Below are positions 31,000 through 32,951 of a DNA stretch of 32,951 nucleotides, piece by piece (the first letter of the stretch is position 1; each line of letters begins with the position of its first letter). The DNA is from Enterosoma sp964427595 (GTDB lineage: Bacteria > Bacillota_I > Bacilli_A > RFN20 > CAG-288). The DNA is taken from the NCBI GenBank assembly GCA_964427595.1, contig CAYRUQ010000013.1, positions 1 through 32,951 of the forward strand. The letters run 5' to 3'. Under the pieces are notes generated by a model. That model was not told where the DNA came from. It saw only the letters and a list, made by a program, of their open reading frames with translations, and did no database searches. Both the position numbers and the translations under genes were made by a program.

Positions 31000-32313
31000 G
31001 TGAATAAAAAAACAACTTTCTTCAGTAATGAAACTACTTCAAGAGAGAAAAAAGAGGAGATTTGTCAGCTCATTTCTCCTTATACTTCTCTTGCTCAAAA
31101 AGAGGAATTTAAGAAAAAACTAGATGATAAGCCGATTTCTGGTTTTATTCTTAATCCTGCATTTAAAAATACTAAAAACCTTTTATCTAATTATGAAAGT
31201 GTTTTACAAAGTGATAACGATTCTTTTTTGTTTTATTATGACAAGGACATTGATAAGCTAAGCAAATCAATCTTTCACCAAGGCGGTGCTTTTTATCTGA
31301 TGGATCCATCTAGTGCTGTCATATCTCGCTATCTAGCTCCTTTGATAGAAGAAGACGCAGTAGTTTTAGATTTATGTGCGGCACCAGGAGGAAAAAGTAT
31401 CGCACTTAGTTTTCGCAAACCTTCTTCTTTGATATTAGCTAATGATATCTCTGATTTAAGAGCTAAAGAGATAGGGAAAAACACTGAGAGACTAGGATTA
31501 ACAAACATCCTTTCTCTTAATTATGATCCGATTGATTTACCTGAGTATTTATGTGATTTAGTGATACTAGATGCTCCTTGTTCAGGAAGCGGAATGATCA
31601 GAAAAGAAGAGAAGATGCTTTTTGATTATTCAAAAGAGAAAGTATCTCGTCTTCTTCCTCTTCAAAGAAATTTATTAGATGTTGCTTCTTCGCATCTTAG
31701 AAAAGGAGGCATCTTAGCTTATTCTACTTGTTCCTTATCAGTTGAAGAAGATGAAGATCAAGTTCTCGATTTCTTATCTCGCCACGAAGATTTTGAATTT
31801 CTTCCTTTAAAACTAGAAGAAAATATGGTCTCAGGAAGAGATGGTATCGGTATTCATCTCATACCCGGTATCTATCAAGGAGAAGGTATTTATTTTGCTT
31901 TCCTAAAAAGAAAAGGAAATGAAGAAATAAGTAAAGAGGAGATTAAGTACAAACCTTCTTCTGTTTTTACTTCTCTTCATTCGTTTTATAGAGGAAAAGA
32001 TGAATACTTACTTTCTAAGATGTATGAATCTATCTTTGATTTACACTACTTAGCTCCTGGACTTAAAGTCTATGATGATTCTAAATATGCTAAATGTACT
32101 TTTAATCACTCTTACTCGAAAGTATCTGAAGATATCCCTCTTGTAGAACTAGATGAGAAAGATGCTCTTTCTTATCTACATGGAGAGGAGATTAAGAATC
32201 CATCTAACGAAAAAGGACTAGTAGTTCTCACTTATCTAAACTTACGTCTCGGTTTTGGAAAAGCTGATAACAACCGCATTAAAAACTATCTTCCTAAAGG
32301 ACTCAGAATATAA
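31000..32313 (+). CDS. rsmF: 16S rRNA m5C methyltransferase, NOL1/NOP2/Sun family
   Basis: A 437-aa SAM-dependent enzyme that methylates cytosine C5 in rRNA. SAM-binding motif LDLCAAPGGKS (123-133), motif IV DAPCSGSG (191-198, Cys194) and motif VI STCSLSVEEDE (242-252, nucleophile Cys244): the two-cysteine arrangement diagnostic of RNA m5C methyltransferases. The C-terminal ~130 residues resemble the PUA-like extension of RsmF/YebU-type enzymes, while RsmB-type NusB domains are absent. GTG start with the -10 box ending 6 nt upstream and no ribosome site, so probably leaderless. Its stop codon overlaps the T-tract of the convergent tRNA-Thr terminator. The exact rRNA position is inferred from family. 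Confidence 0.88.
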   Translation: MNKKTTFFSNETTSREKKEEICQLISPYTSLAQKEEFKKKLDDKPISGFILNPAFKNTKNLLSNYESVLQSDNDSFLFYYDKDIDKLSKSIFHQGGAFYLMDPSSAVISRYLAPLIEEDAVVLDLCAAPGGKSIALSFRKPSSLILANDISDLRAKEIGKNTERLGLTNILSLNYDPIDLPEYLCDLVILDAPCSGSGMIRKEEKMLFDYSKEKVSRLLPLQRNLLDVASSHLRKGGILAYSTCSLSVEEDEDQVLDFLSRHEDFEFLPLKLEENMVSGRDGIGIHLIPGIYQGEGIYFAFLKRKGNEEISKEEIKYKPSSVFTSLHSFYRGKDEYLLSKMYESIFDLHYLAPGLKVYDDSKYAKCTFNHSYSKVSEDIPLVELDEKDALSYLHGEEIKNPSNEKGLVVLTYLNLRLGFGKADNNRIKNYLPKGLRI

Positions 32314-32336
32314 AAAAATCCTACCCGCAGGTAGGA
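32312..32336 (-). terminator. Terminator after tRNA-Thr
   Basis: TCCTACC (32319-32325) pairs with GGTAGGA (32330-32336) around a 4-nt loop. On the minus strand seven T follow. The T-tract overlaps the stop codon of the convergent methyltransferase gene. Confidence 0.9.
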
Positions 32337-32350
32337 GATATTTCATAACA

Positions 32351-32423
32351 TGCCAACTATAGGACTCGAACCTACAACCTACTGATTACAAATCAGTTGC
32401 TCTACCACTTGAGCTAAGTTGGC
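32351..32423 (-). tRNA. tRNA-Thr (UGU)
   Basis: A 73-nt cloverleaf. Acceptor GCCAACT / AGTTGGC, D-arm AGCTCAAGTGGTAGAGC, anticodon stem CTGAT/ATCAG around TTTGTAA (anticodon TGT), T-arm GTAGG-TTCGAGT-CCTAT. Discriminator A; CCA not encoded. Confidence 0.96.
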
Positions 32424-32437
32424 AAAAAGCAGTAAGA

Positions 32438-32466
32438 AGTATAGCAGAAAGAGACAAGATTGTAAA
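32438..32466 (-). promoter_or_regulatory. Promoter of tRNA-Thr
   Basis: The minus strand reads TTTACA (32466-32461), a 17-nt spacer ending in TGC, then TATACT (32443-32438), 14 nt before the tRNA. Confidence 0.8.
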
Positions 32467-32951
32467 TCAAGGATTTTTGACGATTAAATTAAACAATAGA
32501 CATCTGTAAAGAAGGTGAATTTATCTTTTTACATTAAATTAGGAAAGATGATTCTTTTACCTGTTTTTAGCATCACTAGAAAGTAGAGACATAGCGAGAA
32601 TAAAGCAGAAGAATCAAAAAACGATTTTGGAGTAAATGGGTTTTAAGCGCTTGAAAATGTCAAATCATTTTGAAACCCGATTATCATTGAATATATGAAA
32701 TAAAAGTGCAAGACGAACAATTACAAAGTTTGTATTTAATTTTAAAGTTGCTAAATCAAGTCTAAGTGAGTTTTAAAAATTATTTAATAGCTACACTTAG
32801 CATATAACCATAGTGGGAATCTCACTTCTGTCTAAATTAATAATGACATTGTATAGACTATGTATACCAATGAAAAAAGATGGCAATTTTGTTTGTCAGT
32901 AGAAATCACAATTTATTGCATATAACAACTATTAGTCTTCACATAATGGAG
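32467..32951. other. Gene-free end region with several hairpins
   Basis: No credible reading frame is visible. Pairings seen: GGGTTT (32639-32644) with AAACCC (32674-32679), enclosing AAAATG (32655-32660) with CATTTT (32667-32672). CTAAGTG (32762-32768) pairs with CACTTAG (32794-32800), or alternatively AAGTGAG (32764-32770) with CTCACTT (32821-32827). CATTGTATA (32847-32855) pairs with TATA(C)CAATG (32863-32872). It may be part of a structured RNA or a control region cut by the window edge; strand and limits cannot be set. Confidence 0.35.

Overview
The window reads as an AT-rich, low-GC Gram-positive genome of the Bacillota/Mycoplasmatota type. Evidence: A/T-rich intergenic DNA; strong GGAGG ribosome sites; classical TTGACA/TATAAT promoters; U-tailed hairpin terminators; a ferredoxin, an ECF transporter S component and lipoproteins; and a sugar ABC ATPase carrying a large insertion of the kind I associate with mollicute homologues. 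The genetic code is standard: TGA is used as stop and the tRNA-Trp has a CCA anticodon. An uncultured gut Erysipelotrichia, RF39 or Acholeplasma-like lineage would fit, but I cannot place it more exactly.

Layout. 1-1660: a WYL-domain regulator (minus strand), then a gene-free stretch that looks like a roughly 500-nt plus-strand structured RNA with its own -10 element and terminator. 1664-4767: a large protein with an internal sigma-70 region 4 helix-turn-helix, and a lipoprotein with an FMN-binding-like motif. 4827-12549 (minus): a compact carbohydrate ABC importer locus. In transcription order it holds a zinc-ribbon membrane protein, two RDD-like membrane proteins, an ATPase with an insertion of about 120 residues, two permeases, and the solute-binding lipoprotein, which has its own strong promoter. 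12669-14320: a membrane-anchored alpha/beta hydrolase, tRNA-Ile and a small ferredoxin. 14301-19219: an ECF S component with an RluB-type pseudouridine synthase (minus), then an ABC exporter pair, a uridine kinase and tRNA-Ala (plus). 19220-22660: an accessory patch with a candidate 85-nt twin-hairpin small RNA, a DUF4926 protein and two convergent AAA_14/DUF4143 ATPases, one with a duplicated palindrome flanking its promoter. 22663-24154: a flavodoxin / CMD-cupin pair and tRNA-Trp. 24207-30386: a pdp, ABC-F, typA, mreB-like gene string. 30471-32423: a small hypothetical protein, a NOL1/NOP2/Sun-type rRNA methyltransferase and tRNA-Thr. The last 500 bases hold no gene that I can see, but several hairpins.

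The genes mix housekeeping functions (translation factors, RNA modification, pyrimidine salvage by Pdp and uridine kinase) with sugar import and a short accessory patch downstream of tRNA-Ala. The most interesting points are (i) the long gene-free RNA candidate at 1137-1640; (ii) the twin-hairpin element at 19338-19423, whose two arms share a loop but have unrelated, perfectly paired stems; (iii) a paired 35-bp palindromic operator around the promoter of an AAA_14 ATPase; and (iv) five genes whose -10 box lies only 6-10 nt before the start codon with no ribosome site, suggesting leaderless mRNAs.
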